Shown here piece after piece: positions 17,900 through 26,304 of a stretch of DNA of 64,000 nt. The stretch comes from Candidatus Pseudobacter hemicellulosilyticus (lineage in GTDB: Bacteria; Bacteroidota; Bacteroidia; Chitinophagales; Chitinophagaceae): NCBI GenBank assembly GCA_029202545.1, contig CP119311.1, forward strand, positions 682,001-746,000. Direction: 5' to 3'. The notes below the pieces were generated by a model. That model was not told where the DNA came from. It was given only the letters and a program-made list of their open reading frames with translations, and ran no database searches. The translations under genes were made by a program, and so were the position numbers. The number at the start of each line of letters is the position of its first letter. Position 1 is the stretch's first letter.

Positions 17900-18400
17900 T
17901 TATTCTTTAAATTCTTTTTTATATTCTATCCGATAAGCCATAAAGGTGTCAGTACCAATATTCTTTATCGAATGCGGATGTTCCGGATCAACCATCTGTC
18001 CTTTGTTTAAAACTTCCTCAGGGAAACCATTAACCTCAAAACTGTCTTTTTTTACTAAATGATTGTTGGCATCAACTGCATAATTATAAAAGATAAAGTG
18101 GGCGCTTTGCGTAAACCATATGGTGCTTCTATATCGATGGGTATGTATGCGTTCTTCATCGCCTGGCGGGCAGATAACCTGCAAAATTCTTACGGCACTG
18201 TCTTCGTGAACAATTAGGTGACTTGCAGGTGCTGCAGCAACTGCATCAAGCGAATCGGGCCAGTTCCAGTTTTTAGATATTGCAGAGATCTTGTTTAGTG
18301 TATCGTTCCCGGATTCTTCGCTTTTAGCGGTTTCCTTATTTTCAACATTATTACACGCAACAAGGAATGTTGCAACTACTAAAATCAGAAATAATTTCAT
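17900..18400 (-). CDS. cupin-like lipoprotein
   Basis: 166 residues with a lipoprotein signal (FLVAC, Cys16) and a low-complexity linker, then a small beta-rich domain. The segments VICPPGDEERIHTHRYRSTIWFT and MVDPEHPHSIKNIG have the spacing of a cupin barrel: His-x-His, then a later His as metal ligands. Related lipoproteins occur in Bacteroidota as uncharacterised cupins. It converges on the metalloprotease-like gene, with a 65-base gap. The substrate is unknown, and a binding rather than catalytic role is possible. Confidence 0.72.
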   Translation of the reverse strand: MKLFLILVVATFLVACNNVENKETAKSEESGNDTLNKISAISKNWNWPDSLDAVAAAPASHLIVHEDSAVRILQVICPPGDEERIHTHRYRSTIWFTQSAHFIFYNYAVDANNHLVKKDSFEVNGFPEEVLNKGQMVDPEHPHSIKNIGTDTFMAYRIEYKKEFKE

Positions 18401-18599
18401 GTTCTCGATTTGTAATGGTGCTAATTAATGAATTAATATCAGGCATCAGCTTATGGTGGGGGTTATTCGAATATAGGTTTTAATTTCTATGTTGTCAATG
18501 TTTTTCCTATTGACATTAAGTTAGTATTTACTGTAATTGGCAGGACAGCAATTCCTACATTTAAATGACCACATTAGTTCAGCAGGCACGATCACATAA

Positions 18600-19145
18600 T
18601 CAGGATGGATGAAGCGCTATGGAAATATGGAACTCAACCGTCTTTACAGAGATATTCAGCTGTTCAGCTATTTGCTTATGACTGAGCTGCTGTTCCCTGC
18701 TTAAAAGATAAACCAGCCGGGCTTTTTCCGGCAGTCCATCTATTCCTTCTGTGAGTCTTCTCTGAAGTTCTTTTTGGTACAGTAAGTTATCAGGAGTGGC
18801 AGTACACCAGACCTTTTTCTCCAGGTTTTCAAAAATTGATTCTGATACTTTCCCTCTTCTTATTTTAGTAAGTACCTGGTAGCGGAGGGCTGTGTATAAA
18901 TAGAATTCAAATGAAGTTGTAATGATCAATCGCTCTTTTTTAACCCATAAACTAAGAAAGATATCGTGGACAAGATCCTCTGCGGCCGCTAAATCGCGCA
19001 AGATATTATATGCCCACACAACGAGCCCTTTATAATATTTACGGTAGAGTTCAGTAAATGCATCTTTGTATCCGGGTTCGAACCGGTTTTTGACTGATTT
19101 GGGGGCGATTAAGGATATTTTTGACCAATACTGAATGACAATCAA
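18600..19145 (-). CDS. ECF-type RNA polymerase sigma factor, C-terminus apparently shortened
   Basis: 181 residues. Region 2 is clear (FTELYRKYYKGLVVWAYNIL, then AAEDLVHDIFLSLW), and region 4 carries the helix-turn-helix LSHKQIAEQLNISVKTVEFHI. In family members region 4 continues for about 10-20 residues after the helix-turn-helix (…HIskALk…); here the protein stops after HISIALHPS, so the last turn of the recognition unit is missing. In Bacteroidota such sigma factors usually sit beside a FecR anti-sigma and SusC/SusD genes; neither is present. It is probably a stranded or decaying regulator, although activity cannot be excluded. Confidence 0.85.
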   Translation of the reverse strand: MIVIQYWSKISLIAPKSVKNRFEPGYKDAFTELYRKYYKGLVVWAYNILRDLAAAEDLVHDIFLSLWVKKERLIITTSFEFYLYTALRYQVLTKIRRGKVSESIFENLEKKVWCTATPDNLLYQKELQRRLTEGIDGLPEKARLVYLLSREQQLSHKQIAEQLNISVKTVEFHISIALHPS

Positions 19146-19358
19146 CGGAAAAGTGCAGTATAGTTTACTATCAGCGTACTAAAACTTCCTGTTGAAATAA
19201 GTAGAAACAACTACCCGGATGAAGGCAATAGGGGTATTGCAATTTCTGATCAGGCATTGCGTGTAATTAAAGGAATTTTATTCAGGCATAGAAAATAGAG
19301 CGCTGTTTTATCTTACCTTCCATCCTGATCTAATTTAACCGTATCCTAAATAATTTCC

Positions 19359-21872
19359 ATGCAACTTCGGTTTCTTATCCTTTCTGCTCTTACCTGCCTT
19401 TCTGTTATTCAGGGGCAAAGCCAGACCTGTATAAATGGTGGCACTACCAAGGATCCATTTTCAATATTTTTTCTGGATGATTTTACAATTTCCGGGAATC
19501 GTATTTTTAATGAGTCCAGCCTGAATCATTCAGGCAACTGTATTACCCTCATGAACTGCAATAACGTCCGGATTGAGAACTGTGTGATAGGACCATCCGC
19601 CGGGGAAGGTATCCGGCTTATCAATTGCACCAATGTGATCATCACCAATTGTTACTTCATGGACAACAGGACTGGCATATTGGTGGAAGGTGGTACAGGT
19701 ATTAAAATCCTCAACAATCAGTTCCTGAATATACATGGGCCATTCCCCAGAGGGCAATGTGTGCAGTTTCTGGAAGTAAATGGTGCCGGGAACGAAATAA
19801 GCGATAATGTATCAGAACAGGTTCCGGGAAAAAGCAGTCCGGAAGACCTGATCAACCTCTATAAAAGTCATGGTACACCATTAAGCCACATTTTGGTCAA
19901 TGGAAACAAATTCAGGGGTGGTGGTCCATCACAGAGTGGCGGCGGTATCCTGGCCGGTGATGTGGGGGGTGATTTCCAGCGCTTGCAGAATAATATCCTG
20001 GTAGATCCGGGCCAATATGGTATTGCTATTGCTTCAGGGCATTACAACTACATTATGAACAATAAAGTGTACGGCCGGCAGCAGTCATTTACCAATACGG
20101 CTTATTATGCCTATAATATTTATATAAAGGACGGCTACACCTGTGGCGACTTTACGGTAGAAGGCAACGAATCAAATTATACGAACAAGAACGGGCAGCT
20201 CATTGGAGAGGGCTATTGGGGGATGCCCGGCACTGCTGAAGACTGCCGGCCAATTTCAGGCATTGCAAATAATAACTGGCTGGCCACCTTTGGTCCCGAG
20301 ATACTTCCTGCCCGACTGCTATGTCCACTCCTGGTAGCACATTATCCCCTGAATAATAATTTCCAGGATGTTTCGGGCTGCGGGCATAATATATCCTCCA
20401 ATGTGGGTTTCTCTGCCGAGGGAAAAGATATTGCCTGCGGTAATTTTAACGGCACTAACTATCTCACCCTACCTAATTCACCCTGGCTTCGGAATACTTC
20501 CAACCGCCTTAGTGTGTCTGCCTGGATAAAGCCGGCACAAACCCAGGGCATACAGGCCATAGCCACTGCTCCGGATTCGGATGGGTATAACGATGGATGG
20601 AGACTGCTCCTGGAAGATGGAACACTTAACGGACGTATCACCACCACCCTGGGATCCATAGATGTCTATGCTGCCGGGATTCAGGCAGGAGCCTGGAATT
20701 ATGTGACCATGACCTATGATGGCCAGCAGCTGAAGCTCTATGTGAATGGCGTACTGTCCGGTTCCGTTAACTATGGTGGTAACCTGTTGTCCGGTAATTA
20801 TACAGCTAAGATGCTGGTAGGCTACAGCCGCGGCACCAGTTATTATTTTACAGGACAGCTGGATGAATTCAAGTTTTACAATGGCGACCTGAATGCTGCA
20901 GAAATATTGCAAGCCTATAATGACGACAGGTTGAAATTTGAAGCCCCGCGCCAGTTACTGGCGCATTATGCTTTTAATGCTAACTGGAATGATGCCTCTG
21001 GCAACAACCTGCATATTACCAATAGCGGCGCAAGCTTTGTGTGTGATGGCGCAGATGCGCTATCGGCCAATTTCAATGGAAGCAGTCTGCTCACTATGCC
21101 TTTGAACAATAGCCTGAAGACCAGCACCAGCAAATTCTACCTGTCCTGCTGGATAAAACCCAATGTGGTGCAGGGAGTGCAGGCTATCACACATGCGCAG
21201 GATGCGGATGGATACAACAATGGATGGAGACTGTTGCTGCTGGATGCCACGCTCAATGGCAGGGTCGTCACCAGTTGGGGAGCCGCTGATGTGTATTGCA
21301 GTGGTGTACAGGCCGGGGTATGGAACCATGTAGCGCTTACATACGATGGCCTGTCGCTGAAGGTGTTCCTGAATGGTCTGCTGCAGGCATCAACGCCCTG
21401 GGGAGGGTATTTAATTTATGCCAATGGTGCATCGCAGAATATGCGTATAGGTTACAGCAACGGGAATAATTATTACTTCAATGGACGCATGGACGAGTTC
21501 CGTTTCTATAATGGCAACATTACCCAGGAGGAAGTGCTGGATGAATACAATACAACCCTGGCTAAGATCAATAATCCACCTGCCTGCCCGTTGCAGGTGA
21601 CGGTACAGCATTCAACTGCAGCTAAAGCAGGACGGTTTGATAGCAACCCATTAAATATTTATCCCAATCCCGCAGTAAGTGAACTGTTTATCAATGCTGG
21701 TACCGGCTTTCAGGCAGTCCTGTTCAATGCCACCGGACAGCGGGTATGGAGTGGCAGCGATCACGCAGGACAACTACGGCTGCATACCAGGGATATCAAA
21801 CCCGGGGTTTATTTCCTGCAGGTATCTGGTAAAGGATGGCAGGAAACGCGCAAGGTGATGATACAGCGTTAA
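19359..21872 (+). CDS. T9SS-secreted protein: beta-helix plus two LamG domains
   Basis: 837 residues. A signal peptide (1-22) is followed by a right-handed parallel beta-helix of the pectate-lyase fold (about 30-320, with repeated N-C/N-N ladders such as LMNCNNVRIENCVIG), two LamG jelly-roll domains (about 325-515 and 530-730) and a type IX secretion sorting domain (about 765-837, YPNP to the terminal KVMIQR). The two LamG copies are close relatives: both have DGYNxGWRLLL, TLNGR, VYxxGxQAGxWN and TYDG, indicating duplication within the gene. The protein is expected on the cell surface or released; it probably binds polysaccharide, and lyase activity is not demonstrated by recognisable catalytic residues. 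Confidence 0.88.
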   Translation: MQLRFLILSALTCLSVIQGQSQTCINGGTTKDPFSIFFLDDFTISGNRIFNESSLNHSGNCITLMNCNNVRIENCVIGPSAGEGIRLINCTNVIITNCYFMDNRTGILVEGGTGIKILNNQFLNIHGPFPRGQCVQFLEVNGAGNEISDNVSEQVPGKSSPEDLINLYKSHGTPLSHILVNGNKFRGGGPSQSGGGILAGDVGGDFQRLQNNILVDPGQYGIAIASGHYNYIMNNKVYGRQQSFTNTAYYAYNIYIKDGYTCGDFTVEGNESNYTNKNGQLIGEGYWGMPGTAEDCRPISGIANNNWLATFGPEILPARLLCPLLVAHYPLNNNFQDVSGCGHNISSNVGFSAEGKDIACGNFNGTNYLTLPNSPWLRNTSNRLSVSAWIKPAQTQGIQAIATAPDSDGYNDGWRLLLEDGTLNGRITTTLGSIDVYAAGIQAGAWNYVTMTYDGQQLKLYVNGVLSGSVNYGGNLLSGNYTAKMLVGYSRGTSYYFTGQLDEFKFYNGDLNAAEILQAYNDDRLKFEAPRQLLAHYAFNANWNDASGNNLHITNSGASFVCDGADALSANFNGSSLLTMPLNNSLKTSTSKFYLSCWIKPNVVQGVQAITHAQDADGYNNGWRLLLLDATLNGRVVTSWGAADVYCSGVQAGVWNHVALTYDGLSLKVFLNGLLQASTPWGGYLIYANGASQNMRIGYSNGNNYYFNGRMDEFRFYNGNITQEEVLDEYNTTLAKINNPPACPLQVTVQHSTAAKAGRFDSNPLNIYPNPAVSELFINAGTGFQAVLFNATGQRVWSGSDHAGQLRLHTRDIKPGVYFLQVSGKGWQETRKVMIQR

Positions 21873-22129
21873 AAATAGCAAAAACGACTACGCATTTTTC
21901 TGCCATACCACCCCAGCCGGCTATAAGTATAGCAGTATTTTCCTGGACAAATATGGCCTTTTTCAAGGCCGTCTTAAACCAGCGGAACTATATATGTGGG
22001 AATAAGACAGCCTTTTGTTTCTTCCAATGATACAGCTGATATGCCGGAAGTTAGCAACTGCCGGCATATGCTGGATTCTTACAGCTTAATAGAAGAAGCT
22101 TGCATAAGGGTAAACCTTGTTCAAACTAA
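21873..22129. other. non-coding gap before the tRNA terminator
   Basis: About 260 bases between the LamG gene and the tRNA-Ser terminator. I see no gene, tRNA or repeat in it. Confidence 0.6.
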
Positions 22130-22163
22130 AAACGCCTTCAAGTTTAACAACTTGAAGGCGTTT
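22130..22163 (-). terminator. Rho-independent terminator after tRNA-Ser
   Basis: Perfect 15-base stem (AAACGCCTTCAAGTT and its inverse) with a four-base loop. On the minus strand it is followed directly by TTAGTTTG, giving a run of five T with the end of the stem. It lies 12 bases past the 3' end of the tRNA. Confidence 0.88.
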
Positions 22164-22174
22164 CGACTTTCCAG

Positions 22175-22261
22175 CGGAGAAGAAGGGATTCGAACCCTTG
22201 ATAGGATTTCTCCTATACACACTTTCCAGGCGTGCCAGTTCAACCACTCCTGCACTTCTCC
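22175..22261 (-). tRNA. tRNA-Ser (anticodon GGA)
   Basis: Read on the minus strand, the acceptor stem GGAGAAG pairs with CTTCTCC, the anticodon loop is CTGGAAA (anticodon GGA) closed by CACGC/GTGTG, a long variable arm (TAGGAGAAATCCTA) identifies the serine class, and the T arm holds GGTTCGAATCC. The 87-nt gene ends with discriminator G; CCA is not encoded and must be added after transcription. It reads UCC and UCU codons. Confidence 0.95.
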
Positions 22262-22279
22262 AAAAGGGTGGCAAAAATA

Positions 22280-23065
22280 CTATTTCCCGGGATAGCGACC
22301 GAATATTTTTTTAGCATTTTCAGAAGTAATCCGGCAAACCTCCTCAACAGCTACATTTTTTACTTCTGCAAGACGCTCTACTATATATTTCAGGTAAGAA
22401 GGTTCATTCCGTTTACCGCGGAAAGGGACCGGGGTCAGGTAGGGCGCATCTGTTTCCAGCACCAGGTATTCCAGGCTCACCTGTTCCAGCACCTCTGCAA
22501 GGCCCGATTTCTTATAGGTCAGCACACCGCCGATGCCCAGGTAGAAACCGGCATCTATGATCTGCTGTGCCTGCTCCAGGCTGCCGCCAAAACAATGGAA
22601 GATGCCACGCAGGCTTCCCTGCTGGCGCTCCTGTACTATGCGGATACATTCATCTGTAGCATTGCGCGAGTGGATCACAATGGGCAGGCTATATTGCAGG
22701 GCCAAGCTGATCTGCTCATGGAAGGCCTCGGCCTGCTCCTTCAGGAAGGTATCGTCCCAGAAATAGTCCAGCCCTATCTCCCCTATGGCGGCAAATGGCC
22801 TTTTGGAGAGCCAGTCGCCCACTTTCTGCAGTTCCTCCCGGTAATTGGCTTTTACATAACAGGGATGCAGCCCCATCATGGCCAGGCATTTCCCCGGGTA
22901 GCGGGCTTCCAGGTCCAGCAGGGCCGGTACCGTTTCGCTGTCAATGGCCGGCAGGTAGATCTGCTCCACCCCCTCGGCGGAAGCCCGGGACAGCAGGGCC
23001 TCCATTTCTTCAGAAAATTCGGGTAAATATAAATGACAGTGAGTATCAATAATTTGCCTTTGCAT
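22280..23065 (-). CDS. tatD: TatD-family metal-dependent hydrolase / DNase
   Basis: 261 residues from the ATG at 23065; an in-frame extension to 23173 exists but is unlike the family. The first metal-site motif DTHCH is at residues 7-11, followed by GLHPCYV, GEIGLDYFWD, VIHSRNA, FHCFGG and LVLETDAPYL, which together carry the two-metal site of TatD hydrolases (3'-5' exonuclease-type DNases). It is cytosolic and implicated in DNA or RNA quality control in other bacteria. It ends 18 bases before the tRNA-Ser gene on the same strand, so read-through between the two is possible. Confidence 0.94.
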   Translation of the reverse strand: MQRQIIDTHCHLYLPEFSEEMEALLSRASAEGVEQIYLPAIDSETVPALLDLEARYPGKCLAMMGLHPCYVKANYREELQKVGDWLSKRPFAAIGEIGLDYFWDDTFLKEQAEAFHEQISLALQYSLPIVIHSRNATDECIRIVQERQQGSLRGIFHCFGGSLEQAQQIIDAGFYLGIGGVLTYKKSGLAEVLEQVSLEYLVLETDAPYLTPVPFRGKRNEPSYLKYIVERLAEVKNVAVEEVCRITSENAKKIFGRYPGK

Positions 23066-23315
23066 AAGGCCACAAAATTCGACAAATTTCCCTTGCCGGC
23101 CAGCAAAATGACCATAGAATTCATGGGAACCTTCCCAATAAGCCGCCTTCACTCCTGACCAATGGCCCGCCACCGGTGTACCAAAAATTTCTGAAATAAC
23201 CTACATGGGGTTACCAGCCACCCAAAAAAATAAATCTATTGGGTTTCAACATTATTTGATTTCGGACAATGTGACGGGAAAAAATCTTCGAAAAGGGCAT
23301 GCCCGCAGTGGGAAA
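23066..23315. other. intergenic region upstream of tatD
   Basis: Non-coding. Upstream of tatD on the minus strand GAATTTTG, with TTTTG 22 bases further up, is a fair match to the Bacteroidota promoter pair. No other gene is visible in the stretch. Confidence 0.5.
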
Positions 23316-23323
23316 TATCTTTG
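23316..23323 (+). promoter_or_regulatory. -7 promoter element of the putative small RNA
   Basis: TATCTTTG, identical to the -7 elements in front of gltX, glyS and terC in this window. A good TTTG -33 box is not seen at the usual distance (a TTCG lies 25 bases upstream). Confidence 0.5.
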
Positions 23324-23329
23324 GTCAAA

Positions 23330-23413
23330 TCAAAAAAGTTTATACCTTTAATCCAGTTTTCATAGGGTACGGATTAAAAACGGGCCAGGGTGTCTACCCC
23401 GGCCCAACTTTTT
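23330..23413 (+). ncRNA. putative small RNA with an intrinsic terminator
   Basis: A structured stretch with no gene on its strand for 850 bases downstream. It opens after a consensus -7 element, holds an eight-base hairpin (TTTAATCC 23347-23354 with GGATTAAA 23371-23378), and ends in a strong terminator hairpin followed by TTTTT. GGTA in the hairpin loop (23366-23369) could pair with TACC just before the stem (23343-23346), giving an H-type pseudoknot. Expected size is about 85 nt. I do not recognise an Rfam family. It could alternatively be a leader or attenuator relic. Confidence 0.5.
23382..23413 (+). terminator. Rho-independent terminator of the putative small RNA
   Basis: Stem GGGCC-A-GGGT / ACCC-C-GGCCC with a GTCT loop and one A-C mismatch, followed by AACTTTTT on the plus strand. 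No plus-strand coding gene precedes it. Confidence 0.85.
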
Positions 23414-23545
23414 AAAAGCCCTTCTCCAACGATCTACTTGCCTCCCGTTTAGCGACAAATTTTCAGTCGGATTAAAATGATATTAAATTCTAAACGGGTT
23501 ATTAATTAGCTGTTTATTTGACATTTATTGACTGCTGAACGCTCG

Positions 23546-24211
23546 TTAATCTTCAGCAGCGGTGAGCCCTATGCGCTCAAAACGAAAACCCTTTTCTGTG
23601 AAATAACGCAACACCTTCGGCAATGCTTCCTTCATCCGGGGAAAAGCTTTTTCACTATCGTGAAATACAATAATGGAACCCGGCCGCGCATTACCGATCA
23701 CATTCAAAGCACAACGCTCACCATCTATGCTGAGATCAAAATCCCCGCTCAGCACATCCCACATGATCACTTCAAACCTCCGCTCCGTATCCTTGTACGC
23801 TTCCAATCCTTTCAGCAGTTTCACCTGGAAGCCACTGATCCTTCCATAAGGAGGACGGAACAGGTTGGAGTCCACGTATTTTGTTGTCTCCATAATATCC
23901 CGGAAGTATTTATCACCCGGCGTCTTCCAGCCATTCAAATGGTTATAGGTATGGTTGCCCGTACGATGCCCTTCTTCCAGGATCCGCCGGTACACTTCCG
24001 GATGCGCCGCCACATTCTTTCCAATACAAAAAAAAGTAGCCCTGGCATTCCAGCGCTGCAGCTCTTCCAGTACAAAAGGTGTAATGGTCGGATGCGGGCC
24101 ATCATCAAATGTGAGGTATAAAACTTTCTCGCCCTTTTCTACCGGGAGCTTCCAGAGGCAATGCGGATAAAGCTTACGCAGCAACCATGGGGTCTTGTGG
24201 AAATAGAACAT
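23546..24211 (-). CDS. polysaccharide deacetylase (NodB-homology domain)
   Basis: 221 residues consisting almost only of a NodB domain of the carbohydrate esterase 4 type, which removes N- or O-acetyl groups from chitin, peptidoglycan or related glycans. Motif 1 TFDDGPHP carries Asp36 (base) and Asp37 (metal); motif 2 HTYNH gives metal ligands His87 and His91; RPPYGR is motif 3, WDVLSGDFD motif 4 and IIVFHDSEKA motif 5. There is no clear signal peptide; the basic, aromatic N-terminus may associate with the membrane. It diverges from gltX, with 61 bases between the starts. Confidence 0.93.
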   Translation of the reverse strand: MFYFHKTPWLLRKLYPHCLWKLPVEKGEKVLYLTFDDGPHPTITPFVLEELQRWNARATFFCIGKNVAAHPEVYRRILEEGHRTGNHTYNHLNGWKTPGDKYFRDIMETTKYVDSNLFRPPYGRISGFQVKLLKGLEAYKDTERRFEVIMWDVLSGDFDLSIDGERCALNVIGNARPGSIIVFHDSEKAFPRMKEALPKVLRYFTEKGFRFERIGLTAAED

Positions 24212-24257
24212 AGGCAGCGCCGGTTTTCTACAAATGTAGCTGAATTAAGCCTTACCC

Positions 24258-24275
24258 TTATCTTTGCTACCTATG
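24258..24275 (+). promoter_or_regulatory. near-leaderless promoter/start block of gltX
   Basis: TTATCTTTGCTACCTATG: a TATCTTTG -7 element lies only six bases before the gltX ATG at 24273, implying little or no 5' leader. The same 18-base block with one change precedes glyS. No obvious -33 TTTG is seen. Confidence 0.55.
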
Positions 24276-25799
24276 ACTAAAAAAGTTCGCGTCCGGTTTG
24301 CTCCCAGCCCTACCGGCGGCCTCCACCTCGGCGGCGTTCGCACTGTCCTGTATAACTATTTATATGCCCGCCACCACGGCGGTGATTTTGTATTACGTAT
24401 TGAAGACACCGATCAGACCCGCTTTGTACCGGGCGCTGAAGAATATATCATCAACTGCCTGGAATGGTGCGGCCTGAAACCCGATGAAGGACCGCATGTA
24501 GGCGGCCCTTATGGTCCTTATCGCCAGAGCGAAAGAAAAGCCATCTATCGCCAGTATGCCGAACACCTGGTGCAGAACGGCCATGCCTACTATGCCTTCG
24601 ACCGGCCGGAAGAACTGGAATCCATGCGCGAGCGCTTCAGAACTGATACCAATCCTTCCCCGCAATATGATCACCGCGTAAGAATGGAGATGCGCAATTC
24701 CTGCGCGCTGACACTGGAAGAAACGGAGCGGCTGCTGGAAGACGGCGTGCCCTACGTGATCCGCATCCGCATGCCGGAGAACGAGACCATTTCCTTCAAC
24801 GATATGATCCGCGGCGAAGTAAGCTTTAACACCGGCCTGGTGGACGATAAGGTCCTGCTCAAAGCCGATGGTATGCCCACCTACCACCTCGCCGTGGTAG
24901 TAGACGATTACCTCATGAAGATCACCCACGCCTTCCGCGGGGAAGAATGGCTGCCCAGCGCACCCGTTCACCTCCTGCTCTGGAAATACCTCGGCTGGGA
25001 AAGCGAGATGCCCCAGTGGGCGCACCTTCCCCTGATCCTCAAACCCGATGGCAACGGCAAACTGAGCAAACGCGACGGTGATCGGTTAGGCTTCCCCGTT
25101 TTTGCCATGAACTGGCAAGATCCCCGCAATGAAGAACTGACCAAAGGTTTCCGGGAGATCGGCTTCCTGCCCCAGGCATTCGTGAACCTCCTGGCCATGC
25201 TGGGCTGGAACGACGGGACCGATCAGGAACTGTTCACCCTGGAAGAACTGGTACAGAAGTTCTCCCTCGACCGCGTCCATAAAGGCGGCGCCAAATTCGA
25301 TTACGATAAGGCCAAATGGTTCAACCACGAGTGGATCAAAAAAAGCAATTCGGCCGACCTGGCGCCCCTTGTACAGCAACTGCTCAGTCAGCATCAGCTG
25401 ACCGTGCCCAATGAGGACATGCTGCTGCACGTCATCAGCCTGGTCAAAGACCGCTGCCCCCTGCTGACCGATTTTTATGAGCAGGCCGTATTCTTCTTCC
25501 AGGCGCCCCAAAAACTGGACACGGACGCCGTGTCACCCAAATGGAATGCCGACAAACAGGCTTTCTTCAACAGCTTTATTGATACCCTGTCCGCCGCTAC
25601 CGAATGGAAGGCTGCTACACTGGAAGCCACATTCAAACAAATGGCCGCAGACAAACAAATAAAAGCAGGCGAACTGATGATGCCACTCCGCGTTATGCTG
25701 GTGGGCGGCAAATTCGGTCCCCATGTATTTGATATCGTTGAACTGATAGGCCGGCAGGAGACCATCAACAGGATCCGCTATGCCCTGACACAGTTCTAA
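24273..25799 (+). CDS. gltX: glutamate--tRNA ligase
   Basis: 508 residues from the ATG at 24273; an upstream in-frame TTG is less likely. It is a class I synthetase that charges tRNA-Glu in the cytosol. The HIGH-equivalent signature is FAPSPTGGLHLGG near the N-terminus, and the KMSKS-equivalent is GKLSKRDG at about 265. The body includes LRIEDTDQTR, YHLAVVVDD and the C-terminal anticodon-binding helical domain. Full length for the family. If the organism lacks GlnRS it may also charge tRNA-Gln for later amidation, but that cannot be judged here. The gene is monocistronic, 82 bases before the B12-binding protein. Confidence 0.97.
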   Translation: MTKKVRVRFAPSPTGGLHLGGVRTVLYNYLYARHHGGDFVLRIEDTDQTRFVPGAEEYIINCLEWCGLKPDEGPHVGGPYGPYRQSERKAIYRQYAEHLVQNGHAYYAFDRPEELESMRERFRTDTNPSPQYDHRVRMEMRNSCALTLEETERLLEDGVPYVIRIRMPENETISFNDMIRGEVSFNTGLVDDKVLLKADGMPTYHLAVVVDDYLMKITHAFRGEEWLPSAPVHLLLWKYLGWESEMPQWAHLPLILKPDGNGKLSKRDGDRLGFPVFAMNWQDPRNEELTKGFREIGFLPQAFVNLLAMLGWNDGTDQELFTLEELVQKFSLDRVHKGGAKFDYDKAKWFNHEWIKKSNSADLAPLVQQLLSQHQLTVPNEDMLLHVISLVKDRCPLLTDFYEQAVFFFQAPQKLDTDAVSPKWNADKQAFFNSFIDTLSAATEWKAATLEATFKQMAADKQIKAGELMMPLRVMLVGGKFGPHVFDIVELIGRQETINRIRYALTQF

Positions 25800-25881
25800 G
25801 CACACAGGTATCAAGCCATAGCCTGATCACTATCATTATCTGACGATTGCCCTTCATTGTAAATTGCCAAATGTCACGCTT

Positions 25882-26289
25882 ATGAAACGCCCCATCAGAG
25901 TACTGGTTGCCAAGGTTGGCCTGGATGGCCACGACCGCGGCGCCAAAGTTATCGCCACCGCGTTGCGCGATGCCGGCATGGAAGTGATCTATACCGGCCT
26001 GCGGCAAACCCCTGAAATGGTTGTGAATGCTGCACTACAGGAAGATGTGGACGCCATCGGCATCAGCATCCTTTCAGGAGCACATATGACCGTGTTCCCG
26101 AAAGTGATCCAGCTCATGAAAGAAAAAAACCTGGATGATGTACTGCTCACCGGCGGTGGCATTATCCCGGACGACGATATGCAGCAGCTCTATAACCTGG
26201 GCGTGGGCCAGCTCTTTGCTCCCGGCACCACTACCAGCGATATCGCCGACTACATCAAAAGCTGGGTAACAAAACACCGCGCGTTTTAA
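25882..26289 (+). CDS. stand-alone cobalamin-binding domain, methylmalonyl-CoA mutase C-terminal type
   Basis: 135 residues from the ATG at 25882. It matches the B12-binding domain of methylmalonyl-CoA mutases: KVGLDGHDRGAKV contains the Asp-x-His-x-x-Gly motif whose His ligates cobalt, followed by ISILSGAHM and LLTGGGIIPDDD. Such a separate small subunit normally pairs with a catalytic large subunit (acyl-CoA mutase, including isobutyryl- or ethylmalonyl-type mutases); none is next to it. The enoyl-CoA hydratase 15 bases downstream suggests a shared operon in acyl-CoA metabolism. A methylmalonyl-CoA epimerase is encoded 18 kb away in this window. Confidence 0.92.
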   Translation: MKRPIRVLVAKVGLDGHDRGAKVIATALRDAGMEVIYTGLRQTPEMVVNAALQEDVDAIGISILSGAHMTVFPKVIQLMKEKNLDDVLLTGGGIIPDDDMQQLYNLGVGQLFAPGTTTSDIADYIKSWVTKHRAF

Positions 26290-26304
26290 CCTAAAAATTG
26301 TATC

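Noticed and set aside
23383..23400. GGTGTCTACCC, resembling the purine-riboswitch loop
   Set aside because: The surrounding three-way junction and flanking helices are absent, and the stretch is explained as a terminator hairpin.
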